The position numbers were made by a program, and so were the translations under genes. DNA of 19,112 nt from Diplocarpon mali (taxonomy: Eukaryota > Ascomycota > Leotiomycetes > Helotiales > Drepanopezizaceae): positions 1 through 19,112 of the forward strand of contig JAENRP010000551.1 in assembly GCA_024741835.1 (NCBI GenBank). Direction: 5' to 3'. Every line of letters starts with the position of its first letter. Within the stretch, counting starts at the first letter, position 1. The notes beneath the pieces were generated by a model. That model was given only the letters and a program-made list of their open reading frames with translations, searched no databases and was not told the DNA's origin. Of this stretch, positions 7,615-18,489 are shown in pieces.

Positions 7615-10600
7615 ATGCCCTAATAGGCCTTTATATCCATCCCTCCTTCCTAATAGTTATCGAATTAGTATCTACCAGTTGCTAAAGGGCCTGATTTAGA
7701 TTGGCTTTTATTATAGCATCGGCAGGGTTGCTAATGCTATTAATCCAATGTATCTCTATAAGCTCCTTATTCTTATACAATTATTAAATAGCTATTATAT
7801 CGATTATCAATCGCTTCTCCTTTGTAGTGCTTAATTTGATAATACACTTATATAAGGAGAGGGAATCTATATATATAATGGTAAGGAGGCGGGGTAGACT
7901 TAGCTTAGCTATTACTATATCGATCGTTATAGCTATAGAAATCAATATATTAATACCTGCTACTATAGCGTATAGTTCGGAGGCTAGTATAGCTCTTGTC
8001 ACTCTCTTACACTTCGTCGAGCTATAGTATAGAATATTGCCTTTTAGAGTAAACTGCGATTCTCCTTCCTCTTTAGTAGCTAGTATAATAATATAGCCGA
8101 TCTGCGAGCTTAAGTCCTTATTATTAGCAAAAGATCTATCGATAAATATGAATAGTTTAGCGTTTTGCAAATTAATAGCAAGGTAGGTTAGGCCTCTTTT
8201 AGGGTTATTTCAGATCCATTTGAGTCGCTTATTTAGATTCTTTGCATTTTAAACTATTAGATCCTAGTATTAGGCTGCAGCTAATAAATCGAAGGAAGCT
8301 TTTAGCTAGCAGATTGTAGCTAAATAAGCTCCTCTTGCTCTCTGCTTTAGGTATTATTACTTATAGCCCTTTTAAGAAGTATCGACTAGTTCTAGCCTTT
8401 GGCCTTAGCCCTTTTATCGCATATATACTATATCCCTTTCCTAGGAAATAATATACCTATTGAAAGCTAGTGATTCAGTGCTTAATAGGTATTATATTAG
8501 CTTTGTAAGGAATCCTACCCTTTTGATCTTATTATCTTCCTTTTTTAAGAAGTCTGCTTCTTTAAGTATTAAAGTGTCGTCCGTTTGTATTCCTACTATG
8601 CCGAAAAAGGGAGAAGTGCTTAAGGTTAATAATAGATAGGGGTTATAAGTTGAGTTAGCTATACTAAGATTGCTGCGATAGTACTTATAGTAGGTGCTAA
8701 ACTAGTGATTTCCTAATTCGGGAATACTATAAAGCGGTAGTACCATTTTAAAGACTATACCTGCGGGAAATAGCTTAGCGATATCTTATAAGGGAAATAT
8801 AAATATATCGCGTAGTAGCTTCGAAGCTGCTTAGGTATATGCTTATATAATATCCTATAGGCTAAGAATGCCCTCCTTGCCCTATTCTTTAAAGTGTTTT
8901 CGGATTGATGCCGAAAGTGATACTAAAAGGCGTTAGCTTGCTTATTAGATAGTTAGGGATTAAGTGATTATGCCTTCCTCCTTCTTACTAGTATTGTTCT
9001 AGACTTATATAACTAGGCGTGATTTCTCGAATAGGTGATCTATCTCCTTCCCCTTTATCTTATCAACTATTCTCGATTTAAAGATCCTCTTGCCTTTTAC
9101 CGTAGGGTCATTTTTGTTCATTAGTACAAATACCCTCTTATTTATCAGTCCTTAGTACTCCTTTAGGCGAGATTGCTAAAAAGGGCGCCTAAGAGTGGTA
9201 ATCTTGCCTTCTGCCTATAGCTTCTGCGATAATTCCTAATCCCTATTCTCCTTTTCTATTAGGAATACCTCCGATTTGGCTATATATAGCTTATCATCTG
9301 CTCTAAAGGATATCTATATCTTAGTATTATAATTGTTATCGATTGTAAGAAGGCCGGAAATAGGCTTAATAAAAGGAACCTCTACTCTTGGCGATTGCTT
9401 GCGGTTATTAAGTTGCGGCTTAACTAAGCGAGAGGGCTCTACTTCTTTATCGACGTCAGTTGCGTTCTACTCCCTTTCGGTAGTCGTTCGATCCTTAAGT
9501 TCAGTTCCTTTAGTTTCCTTAGTTTCCTTTAAGCAGTTTTCTTTATTATCGATTTTGAATAGGCGTACGCTTATCGACTTAAAGTGCTTTATTCTACCGC
9601 TAATATTGACTATATAGGTTTTGTTCTTTAAGCTTAGGAACTCGAATAGGCCTATCTATCCTCCCTTCTCTTAATATACTAATACTAGGTCTTTCAGCCT
9701 TAAATTGTAGATATAAGTGGTTCTAAGGCCATTCCTTATACTTAAAGCGTCATTGACCTTACGAGTAGTATAGATCTTCTTAACTTCCTTTATAGCCTTC
9801 TTAATTATTGCTACCCTCTATTCTACTAATAGATTTAATAGATCTAGTTCAATTAGCCTTAGATATGCCCCGAAAACGAGCAGGGTAGGAATAATCCTAT
9901 TAGGCCTTGCTATATCATTGACTGCTTTAATAGCTATTTGCAGCCTTTTATCGTCGCTTAATCGGGGGTATTCAGCTGTTATTATCTCAAAGGCATATCT
10001 TAAAGGGCGATAATACCGTTCGACCTTGCCAATAGAGTAATGCGCCTCTATAGGAACCAGTTTAAGGGTTGTTCTTATAGATCTTAGAGAGCTCTTAACT
10101 CTGCTAAGTTAAAGTTAGTACTATAGTCGTATACTATAAAATCAAAAGGTCTAATATACGTATTTAGCCAAGCTAATTTAAAGGCTCGAAATACTGCATC
10201 GGCCGAATATGCTCCTATTCCCTTCCGTAAGAACCTTGCGGCTCTAAATCCCGTCGCTTTATCAACTATATAAAGGGCGTTCCTTCTATTAAACTAAGCA
10301 ATATCGATATATATAGTATAATTAAAGTCGATATCGTCTTATAGCTTAAATTGGAATCTATAAGAGGCGTTAGCGTAGAGTTAGCAATATTGGCATATTT
10401 CCTTTACTCTTACTATAATGCTAAAGTCTATATTATAACCGGCCTAGTTTAGGAGGTATTTAAGGCGCTTTACTAAAGGATGTCCGAATCTTTTATATAG
10501 CCTTCGGATCTCTATTTCTATTAAGTGGCATATATTGATTATATCTTCTAAAGTTATTAGAAGTTGTTCTATTATATTAAGTAGGAGCTATAAGTGCCTA

Positions 10601-10914
10601 TGTTTTCTAATAATTAAGTATTTCTCTTTGCCAATTATAAGTAGATTGCGCAGATTATCGTATTTAGCTCCTATTTTATCGAGTTGTTATAAGCAGATCA
10701 AAAACGGTATATCTGCCTTTATAATTAAGAACTCTATAAGGCCTGCTAGTATTCGAATAGTTGTCTTACCGATTGCATTTCGCGAACCTGCCCTAAAGGT
10801 AATTTTATGCTTTTTAGCGCCGAGTGGAGCTAGAACTGCGTCCTATATATTTTGCAGGGCTTTGAATTGGTTGATTCCTCTTACATTTTTATTCGAGGCG
10901 CCTATGTCGATTAG
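7615..10914 (-). pseudogene. Element B pol pseudogene, main part (Copia PR, IN, RT, RNase H)
   Basis: The protease enters at 10914 with IDIGAS (ancestral DTGAS-type active site, Thr changed to Ile) and runs to about 10600. The integrase zinc site is RLYKRFGHP (about 10505) and ICQYC (about 10400). Core residues: Asp in YIDIA (10303-10305), Asp in VYDYST (10126-10128) and Glu in GKVERY (10019-10021). The spacing from second Asp to Glu is one base short of whole codons, so a single-base frameshift lies at about 10085-10100. The region IITAEYPRLSDDKRLQIA (about 9980-9930) and the integrase C-terminus continue to about 9540. RT: KSRIV and FEKSRLVI (9100-9000) and QTDDTLIL with the Asp pair at 8576-8581. 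RNase H: FIDRSFANNKDLSS at about 8155, YSSTKCKRVT and LASELYAIVAG; this part is still open for 128 codons. The end, with NPADA and REGWI-like remnants, lies near 7615. Confidence 0.88.
10910..10914. repeat. Target-site duplication of element C, left copy (ATTAG)
   Basis: attag directly abuts the outer edge of the left LTR and matches 18485-18489 at the outer edge of the right LTR. Five bases is the usual Copia length. In element B these bases belong to the Leu-Ile codons just before the protease Asp. Confidence 0.92.
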
Positions 10915-11111
10915 TATGGTGCGGTCGGCTGGAGGGCCTTCATTGGGTCGCTTAGGAGGCTCGCAGAAGTAGGAGAAGATGATTGATTGTATTATTATCT
11001 AGTATATATATGGTAAGGAGACTTCGGAAAGAAAAGGGAGAGTCTATGACTTAGCAAAGTCATATAAAGGGTCTTTAGAATAAGTGAAGACTCCGCCTAT
11101 TCTATACGATA
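10915..11111 (-). repeat. Element C 3' LTR (197 bp)
   Basis: Aligned to 18288-18484 it differs at 25 sites, all transitions. In the first 134 bases this copy keeps C/G where the other has T/A (13 sites); from 11052 on it is the mutated one (12 sites). The sense (minus) strand has a TATA-like run (atatatatac) near 11003-11012. Confidence 0.93.
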
Positions 11112-11112
11112 T

Positions 11113-11119
11113 ACCCCTT
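11113..11119 (-). other. Element C polypurine tract
   Basis: The minus strand reads aagggg immediately before the 3' LTR start (TATCG from TGTCG). This is the expected position and composition for the plus-strand primer of reverse transcription. Beside it (11123-11147) lies an inverted repeat taagcgat / atcgctta with a 9-base loop. Confidence 0.6.
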
Positions 11120-11440
11120 AGTTAAGCGATGCTCCTAGAATCGCTTAGCTATATAAATCAAATAAAGGAAAGAATAGCAGTTATAAAGAAAAGAGGCTCT
11201 ATCTTATATGCCGCCCCTTTAGAGGTCGTTCCTTTTAAAACGAGAAGGGTCGCTATAAGTAATAAGCGCGCTTAAGAATCTTTGCAATTCTATACTAATG
11301 CTCTATTAGGCTTCCTATAGAGTATTTCTATTATAGAGGTTCTCTTTCCCTTCTTTTAAAAACAACCCTCCTTTATTATTTAAAATATCGTCTTTATACT
11401 AATAGTTTTAAATATAGAAGGAACTCCCGCTTATTATAGC
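11120..11440. other. Non-coding part of element C between the antisense ORF and the 3' LTR
   Basis: AT-rich; no frame with recognisable sequence on either strand. Apart from the small inverted repeat by the polypurine tract nothing is seen. It would be the 3' untranslated region of C, or the upstream region of the plus-strand ORF. Confidence 0.5.
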
Positions 11441-12366
11441 CCTGGCCGCCCTTGCAAAGTAAGACCCTTAGAGTCCTTATACCCTACGTCGTACTGACTT
11501 TGCGCTAGGTTGCTAGCGCTCCCTCAGGAGCTAGAACCCTATCCTAGTTGTCCTAGCGCCTGCTAGGCAATAAGCCGCCGCTGCCGTCGCCCCTACCGCC
11601 GCCGCCGCCCCTGCTGCCGCCGCTACCTAAGAGCCCTGCCCCCGCTGCGCGCTATATGCCTAAGCCTACAACAGAGCGCAACGACGCATGCGTGCGTTAT
11701 ATTGCATATAAGAGTACTAGCAATCTCGATTATTAGTGCTTTAATAGCACCTTTAGTACGCGTTACATCTATTATACTATACTAAGCAACGGCTGCCAGT
11801 AGGCTAGCGGCCCTCTCCTCGCCTCTTAAGAGGCTATTGTATTAGCTTACGCCCGCGGCGCCTCTAAAGAGGAGGTAGCACCACTGCTTAACGTAGTAAA
11901 GGGTGCGCTTTAGAGCTTCTATAGTAGATTTTATTAAGTCTTATTAAGTTTTAAGCTGATTTTAAAAGATAGGAGCGATTGGACCCTAGTGCTAAGAGGG
12001 CCTGCTACTCTTGCGAGTAGTAGTGCTGCTACCTCCCCTGCTTCTGGCATCCTATTTGCGTTTGCTGCCGGCTTATCCTCCGCCGCCCTATTCCTTCCGC
12101 TCGCCGCCGCCGCTCCTATCCCTGCTGCTGCCGCTGCCGCTGACCCTTTTGTATCTCCGTTCGTCTCCCCGGCCCCTACTATCGCCGCGCCTGTCCTCGC
12201 CCCCGCCGCCCTTGCCGCACCTCCCGCCTTCGCCCCTGCTGTCGCTAGTATATTCGCCGGCGGGCCTTTGGCCGAGGGAGTGCCTCTGGGCCTCTCTTGG
12301 GAGGAGATCTATATAGAGCTCGTAGCTATAGCTTCGCGGCTCCTGGCCCTAGCTAAGAGAATCTGA
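11440..12366 (+). pseudogene. Antisense GC-rich ORF inside element C, Cys-rich then Ala/Pro-rich, function unknown
   Basis: The plus-strand frame followed from about 11540 reads an Ala/Pro run, then EPCPRCALYA (about 11630), NDACVRYIA, a Cys in the DY-stop-CFN context and SNGC near 11790. This suggests a zinc-binding-type Cys cluster with a Cys-x2-Cys start. A segment with GASKEEVAPLLNVVKGAL follows (about 11850-11910). The last 125 codons (11989-12366) are open: an Ala/Pro/Ser-rich low-complexity part and a final amphipathic helix-like stretch (SWEEIYIELVAIASRLLALA) before TGA. The roughly eight in-frame stops upstream are all TAA/TAG and fit CAA/CAG by RIP. It lies wholly inside the LTR-bounded element, antisense to pol. 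The opposite strand is also fairly open because of GC bias, so strand choice rests on the Cys motif and stop pattern. The true start is unknown. Confidence 0.5.
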
Positions 12367-12539
12367 GAGAGGGTCGCGCCTTATAATAGCGGCTTAGGAA
12401 TATTACCTATTCTTATATTTTTAGAAAAAGGAGAAGCCTTTATAGTACGCTTTATAAGATAAAATAAATAAATATAACTATAAGAGAGTAGGAGCTTATA
12501 AGTATAAGTCTCTTAGTAATAAGTAACTACTTACTAGCA

Positions 12540-15500
12540 AGTGCAAGTTGCTAAACAATTGTTTAAAAGCTTTAGAGGTTTAATAAATGAATAAAGCTCT
12601 TAAACTTCTAATAGTCTAGGTTTTTAATAAGCCTATTTGCATATATCTCCCTAATAGGGAGGTAGATTATCTAAAAGCTTCCTCTTTAGTACTCTTAGCA
12701 GATCTATATATTACTGATTTCGATATATCAAAAGCTTATCTTAATTTTCTTATTCTTTATAATAATTAGCTAAATTATCTATTAGTTATCGTAATATATA
12801 TTCCATTTAAAGAGGGAGTCTATGCGAATCTCCTTAAAGAGGCGTTTTATAGCTATTATCTCCTTTGCAGTAGAAACTATGCTATAAAGTTCTACTTTAA
12901 TAAAGGAGAGTATAATAGTCGCTTAGCGATTCGCTTTCTAAATAATTAGTCCTTTAAATAGGAAGAAGATATATCCTTAAGAGGATCTGTAGGTCTTTTA
13001 ATCATCTTTAAAAGAAGCATTTAAAGATATGACCAATTGGTATTCCTTAGCCTTAAAGCTATAGGCAATTCTTAAGAAGCGCGTGCTATATAGGTATTAA
13101 AGCGTCTAGTCTACGGCTAAAAGGTGTTTAAAGCTTAAATTAGTTAAGAAGAAAGATAGTTAAAAGGCTATAAACGCAATATCTAGGCGTATTATAATCG
13201 CTATATAAAGAATAGAGCCTATTTTCTCTTAATACTCTTTTACCTTTTTTAAAGAAGCTTGCCTTAAGTTCTTAATAAACTCCTTCTTTAGTAGTAGAGT
13301 ACTTAGCACTCTTCTTATATTAGCTCCAAACTTTTGAGCGATCTTTTTAATATAGGTATTATAAATTAAGGAGATCCTCTTTACCTTCTTATCTTAAATA
13401 ATCCTTACTTTAAGGAACTAGGAGATATCTCCTATAATAGTAAGCTTATACGCCCTCTTTAAGTCTTTAATTAGATAAGTCGCCTAATCTAGGTTAGAGG
13501 CCTTATATAACACTTGAATATCGTCGATATAAAATGCTATAAAGACTATACAATCCTTTATTATAAATATATAAGGCTCCTTACTTAATAGCTTAAGTTA
13601 AAGGCCCTTAAGCGTTCTTGCGAAGTTCCTATACTATAGCGCTAAAGAGTCTTTTAGCCTATAGAGCGCGTGGTCCAGTTCTACTACTATACTAAGGCGC
13701 TTAAAGCCATTTAATAGGAAGCATATGACTAGAGCACTCCTTAGGTCTCTAGGAGTATTAATAAACGTATTAATAATATCGAACTGCTTTACTTCTATAT
13801 TAAAGTATATAGCAAGCGCTATTAATACCTTAAAAGACCTTGCTATAAGCGTAATTATATAGGTTAAGAAAATTGAAGCTTTATCTTAAAGATCCTCTTG
13901 TACAATTAGCTATAATCGGCACTTTAGAAGCTCGCTAGAGCTATTGACCTTATAGGTAAAAACCTATTTTAATAGTATCGGCGGGGGCTTTAAGTAGTCC
14001 CTTTGCACAATTCTTTAGCAACTCCGAGATTCTAGATTCTTAATCTCCTAATGCCCTCCTTCCTTAAATCGTTTGCTAAAAGGGTGCTTCTCTAGGTCTA
14101 GCCATCCTTTTAAAGGCTTCAGTAGAGAGCCTTAATACTATAGGCGGTTAAGAAACTGCGCTTTATCCTTTGCCTAATTATTAACTATAGCTTTAATAAC
14201 TATATAAACTATTAAATAGTCCTTCCTATCCTCCCTTGTCTATTCGTTTACTTAAAAGGTTAATACAAACTCTTACGCATATAAGGAGTAGGGTAAATCA
14301 ATATTGCTTTAAGAGAGCATATGCTTTAAAGTAGTAGTATACACTTTTAAAGTCTCCTATTACTTAACGCTTAAGCGTCTTATTCTCTTTTGCTTAAGAA
14401 AAGGGAGTTCCTCCTTACGCTTTTCTTTATAAATCTCCTCCTTTATTTTTATTATTACTAAAGGTTCCTTTAAGAGTCTAGGTAGCTCTATCTCCTAAGC
14501 CTATAGTCTTTGAGCTAGTATTATAACTTAAGGTATTATATTATTAAGGCCTGCTCCTTTTACTAAGTTGCTTCTTATAAGACTATTAAAGCTCCTCCTA
14601 GATCTTAATAGTAGTGCCTCTAGCCTTTTACTAAAGTTTACTAAAGCCTGCCTTTATAATTGAAGATTCTATCTTAAAGCCCTTAAGCTATCTCTATTCT
14701 TATATAGAATAGTAGCTAAAGATCTGCCGATCGCCTTATAGAACTTATCTCTAGAGACTCCCTTAGAGTCGTCTATAGTTCCTTCTTTAGTAGGGCCTTT
14801 ATAAGGAATCATTACCCTTAAGCTCTAATCGCTATTTGCCTTCTTAAAGACTAGCAAAGTGGCTTCCAGTTCGCTTACTTCTACCCTTGAGTTTTTAAGC
14901 GGGTCTCTTAGAGAATTTGGATTTAAGTTAAGGCCTTTTATATTATTAATTAAAGGCTATAAAGCAGCGTCGGTTTATAATATAAGCTCTTCCTATATAG
15001 CGGCTTCTTTTGCGGCAATTGCGTTCGGCCTTATAATAAGCTCCGATTCCTTAAAAATGCCTTCGAACTTAGCGTCCTAAGCTCCCTCTTCCTCTTTAAT
15101 CAATTAGAGGGTTATCTTAAGTTCTTAGCGCAATATAGGGTTTATGCGCTTAGCTTTTAAACTATAAAAGAGAGACTTATCGAATTCGATATTATAAGTT
15201 ATTATTACTTATTAAAATATAAGAACCTAGATTCTATAAATATTAAAGGTAATATATCTAATTAAGTAACTTAAGTGCCCTTATAGTTCAATTTTAAAGG
15301 TTCGGCGGTCTCTCCTTACCTCCTTCTCTTTAATTAAAGGGTATACGCAAGCACTATATATATAAATATGACTTTAGTTAGGCTTTAAGCTTACTATTAT
15401 CTGCTTAATAAGCAGCGGCTTATAAAATCGAAAATACTACTTAAACTAACTATAAAGAGCCTTACTTAATAAGATCATCTTCTTCTTAATAAGTAGGAAG

Positions 15501-18262
15501 ATATTATAAAGGTATATAGTAGCCTTTATAACCTTTGGCCAAAGGCTTGCTAAAAGCTTAGCGTAGATCCTTATTTTAATAGAGCGTTTAATCAACTCCC
15601 TTCTTACTTGCTCTACGCCTTTATTAGGTTGGTATATATAAGTAGGAGTAAGCTTTCAATCAATTCCCTCCTCTTTTACCTATCTCTAATACTTTATAAG
15701 AGAGTCTTCCCTTAAGGAGATTACTAAAGTATTATTATCTTACCTAATCTTGCAAATAGAAAGCCTATATTAGCGTTTTACTTATACTTTAAAGGCTTAG
15801 AGGACCTCTATAACTATATCTCTGCCCTTTGATCTTAATAGGAATGTCTAAAGTATACCGCTATACTCATCCTTAATTAAAAGAACTTATAAATAACTAT
15901 TATATAAGTTATTTAAAAAGTTAAAGAGATCCTAAGAGATCTTAAAGAAGGGCCTTAAAGATCGGTTCTTAAAGGTAGCATAAGAAATAACTTGCTTAGC
16001 AGATGCTATTGCATATATAGGGCACTCTAGCCTCTATATTCCCCTGATCTTCATTCCCTTAGCGCACTTGACTAGCGCTTAAAGAGCCTTTGCGCCTAAG
16101 TAGCTAGCGCAAAGGTGCTATATATACGTATCGTTATCCCGCACCCTAGTAGGTGCATAGCTAGACTAGAACCTATTATAAAGCGTTATCTTAGCTATAG
16201 GGAATGCTATTAAAGTAGAAAAGTTATATTAAAGCATATTTAAAAGATCCAAATAGTTAATAGGCTTATATTTAAAGAAAACGAGATTATAGTAACGCTT
16301 TAATTAAGCTTGCTTTACAGAATCTCTAATGCTCTTAGAGTGCAAAGTAAGGTCTACCTTAAAGTACTAAAAACCCTTATCCGCAAGGAGCCTCTTTAAG
16401 ATAATATTAGTAGTAAACTCCTTTATAATAGTAATATTACGCAGCATTATCCTTATAGGAGAGCTATTACGCTATAAAAGAGAGTCTGCTATATATCTAT
16501 TACTTCTCCTAATGATTAGAAGTCTTAAGGTACCTACTTTAATATATTGCTATAAGTCGCTAGAAGGCTTAAAGGTGCCTGCGATAAGTAAATCCTTTGA
16601 ATTAATAATATAAGTGGCTGCGCAATTATTAAAGAGCGTACTTAAGGAGAGCGGGTAGCATTCTAGCTTAAAGAGGTAGTAGATATTAAACGATTCTTCA
16701 AAAGCGTTAAAGGTAAAGGGATCTATTACTATAAAGACTAGTAAGTTCTCCCTTTTGCTTAAACCATTCTCCTTAAAGGCTAAAGCCTTTCCCTTGAATT
16801 TGTCAATCGCTATTATTGCAATATTATTCTCCTTAAGCTATACTTAAAGACCTTTAAACTAATCTCTTGCATTTAACGCCTTTTATATTTGTAGGACCTC
16901 CTTTTGCAAAGGGAGAACCTTTATATTTTCCTTACGCCTATTTATAATATATAATAGTTTCTAATAGTCCTAGGGCTTTTAATAATAGTTAGTAGAGCCT
17001 TTATAAGGGCACTTGGGCCTAGTCTCCCTTCTAGAGCTTATAGAGCGATTTCGGGAGCTGCTTGCTAAAGCCTGCGAAGGGGTTTCGGCATTTAAGAGAG
17101 ACTTTTAAGTAGTAAAAATTGCTAGCCCTTTATTATCAATTGCTCTATTGGATTTAATACTTACTAGGGCGCGGCTTAGCTGCATTAGGTTATGCTTATA
17201 TAGGGTTCCTATTTGCTTATTAGTAATTATTTCCTTCTTTAAGCGAGTCGCCTAACTCGGATTAATCTTTATTATAACTAAGTTTAAAAAGTCAATTACT
17301 CCTAGTCTCCCTTTAATCTTAAGAAGACTGTATTATTCTATTAGGCGGTACGCCTCCTACTACTCCTAGATCTACTATTAAGTATTAGTTCTCTTAGTCT
17401 TGCCTTGGCGTAGTATATCGCAGTACTAGAGCCTTATCTAAGACTAAATAGCCTTATTAGAAGGCGTAATATCACGCTTTAAAATAGATACTAGGCCTTA
17501 GAGTAAGAGTTGCTAATTTACCAAATTGGTATACGGGTTATTAGTAGTGGTTTTACTTATAGGAGTATCTCTATTAGGTATTAAAGAAGAGAGCTTCTTA
17601 GCTTAGATTTAAGCTTAAGCTATCGCAGAAGTTAGAAGCGTTCTATCGACGGTCTTAGAGACCTATTTTAATAGTAGCTTATAGTATTTGCATTAGGTCT
17701 TTTAAGTCTCCTTGCATATATAGTACTCCTTTATTAGGATTTTATATTTATCTTTAATATCTTTATAAGAAGCCTATAGAGGAGGAGCCTTTAATAGATC
17801 TTTTAAGGGAAAGCAGGCGTAAATCTATTTAGATAGAGTCGCTATATACTCTTTATATAACCTTGCATATATTATACAAAGGTTAGCCGTTTCCAATTCC
17901 TTAAGCTCCTATATAAAGGGAGCTTAAGGCTCAGTCTCTATAATTGACTTAAATAGGAGTCTCAGATCGGCAAAAATAGTAATATTATAGAGCTTAGCGA
18001 AGAATATATATTTACTAAACTACTTCACTTAAGAGGTAGAGGTATTAAAGCAAGGCTTAAAGATGCTTAAAGAGTTAGATATATTAAATAGAGTCTAATG
18101 AAAAAGGTTAAGTATATAAATGAAGTTTGCAAATAAGGTTCGATCGGAAAATAGAGATTTATTAATTGAAAATAAAAGTCCTTTAAGTTATTATAAATAC
18201 TCGAAAAGTCGGTCAAGAGCTCAAAGGGCCCTTTAGCCAATTGCATGCAAAGAGAAAGCATA
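12540..18262 (-). pseudogene. Element C gag-pol pseudogene (full Copia polyprotein)
   Basis: Gag begins near 18260; the readable gag frame (LDRLFEYL, LFSDRTLFANF, LELKELETA-like segments) is not the frame of the 64-codon open frame there. The zinc knuckle at about 16965-17020 is reduced to KCPYKGSTNYY. Protease at 16600-16633: NNCAATYIIN, with the expected Asp changed to Asn (16628-16630). Integrase zinc region about 16140-16000 (HLCASYLGAKAL, ECPIYAIASAKQ). Core: Asp in SxDLFNF (15929-15931), Asp in IRxDNNT (15737-15739), Glu in NKGVEQV (15611-15613). RT spans about 14180-13200 with KVNSSSELLKCR, QFDIINTFINTP, ALYRLKDS and FYIDDIQVLY, the Asp pair at 13520-13525. RNase H at 13040-12600: SFKDD, GYIFFLF and TAKEIIAIKRLFKEI. 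The end is near 12540. Stops are abundant and nearly all of RIP type. Confidence 0.9.
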
Positions 18263-18270
18263 TTAAAGTG

Positions 18271-18287
18271 CTTATAGGGCTTATAAC
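18271..18287 (-). other. Element C primer-binding site
   Basis: Immediately after the 5' LTR the minus strand reads gttataagccctataag, resembling the site of element A (ggttataagcccc). The shared core GTTATAAGCCC in both elements and the exact abutment to the LTR support the call. Confidence 0.7.
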
Positions 18288-18484
18288 TATAGTACGGTTG
18301 GCTAGAGGGCCTTTATTAGGTCGCTTAAGAGGCTCGCAGAAGTAGGAGAAGATAATTAATTATATTATTATCTAGTATATATATAGTAAAGAGACTTCGG
18401 AAAGAAAAGGGAGAGTCTATAACTCAGCAGAGTCACGTGGAGGGTCTTCAGAATAAGTGGAGACTCCGCCCATTCTGCACGACA
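18288..18484 (-). repeat. Element C 5' LTR (197 bp)
   Basis: Partner of 10915-11111. The sense strand starts TGTCGTGCAG. This copy is RIP-mutated from 18288 to 18421 and clean from 18425 to 18484, the mirror image of the other LTR. The clean outer end keeps CACGTG and TGCACG, lost in the partner. Confidence 0.93.
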
Positions 18485-18489
18485 ATTAG
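18485..18489. repeat. Target-site duplication of element C, right copy (ATTAG)
   Basis: attag abuts the outer end of the right LTR and equals 10910-10914. Confidence 0.92.

Larger units (their letters stand above)
7586..10914 (-). mobile_element. Element B, downstream part: Ty1/Copia retrotransposon (PR to RNase H)
   Basis: Minus-strand Copia element of a different subfamily from A and C. Its upstream part lies at 18485-19112, and element C is inserted between the two. Domains run protease, integrase, RT, RNase H, the Copia order. Neither LTR of B is identified: the 5' one is probably beyond the right edge of the window, and the 3' one is uncertain. Confidence 0.88.
10915..18484 (-). mobile_element. 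Element C: complete Ty1/Copia LTR retrotransposon, 7,570 bp, nested in element B
   Basis: Two direct repeats of 197 bp (10915-11111 and 18288-18484) align without indels, have TG...CA-type ends once RIP is allowed for, and are flanked by the 5-bp duplication ATTAG. Inside, on the minus strand, come PBS, gag, protease, integrase, RT, RNase H and a polypurine tract before the 3' LTR. Between pol and the 3' LTR sits about 1.4 kb of extra sequence with a plus-strand reading frame. Removing C and one ATTAG rejoins the element B protease in frame. Confidence 0.93.

Noticed and set aside
7827..8027. 66-codon plus-strand open frame
   Set aside because: It is antisense to the RNase H of element B, which is open and recognisable on the minus strand.
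9333..9617. 94-codon plus-strand open frame
   Set aside because: It is antisense to the integrase C-terminal region of element B, which reads clearly on the minus strand.
10535..10972. 145-codon plus-strand open frame crossing into the left LTR of C
   Set aside because: The minus strand encodes the B protease with IDIGAS. The plus frame crosses the proven LTR junction and is open because this stretch is lightly RIP-mutated.
12011..12316. 101-codon plus-strand frame (Pro/Leu/Arg-rich) overlapping the antisense ORF of C
   Set aside because: It is an alternative frame of GC-rich low-complexity DNA. It lacks the Cys motif upstream and the helical C-terminus.
14859..15080. 73-codon plus-strand open frame
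   Set aside because: It is antisense to the integrase-RT linker of element C, with no motif.
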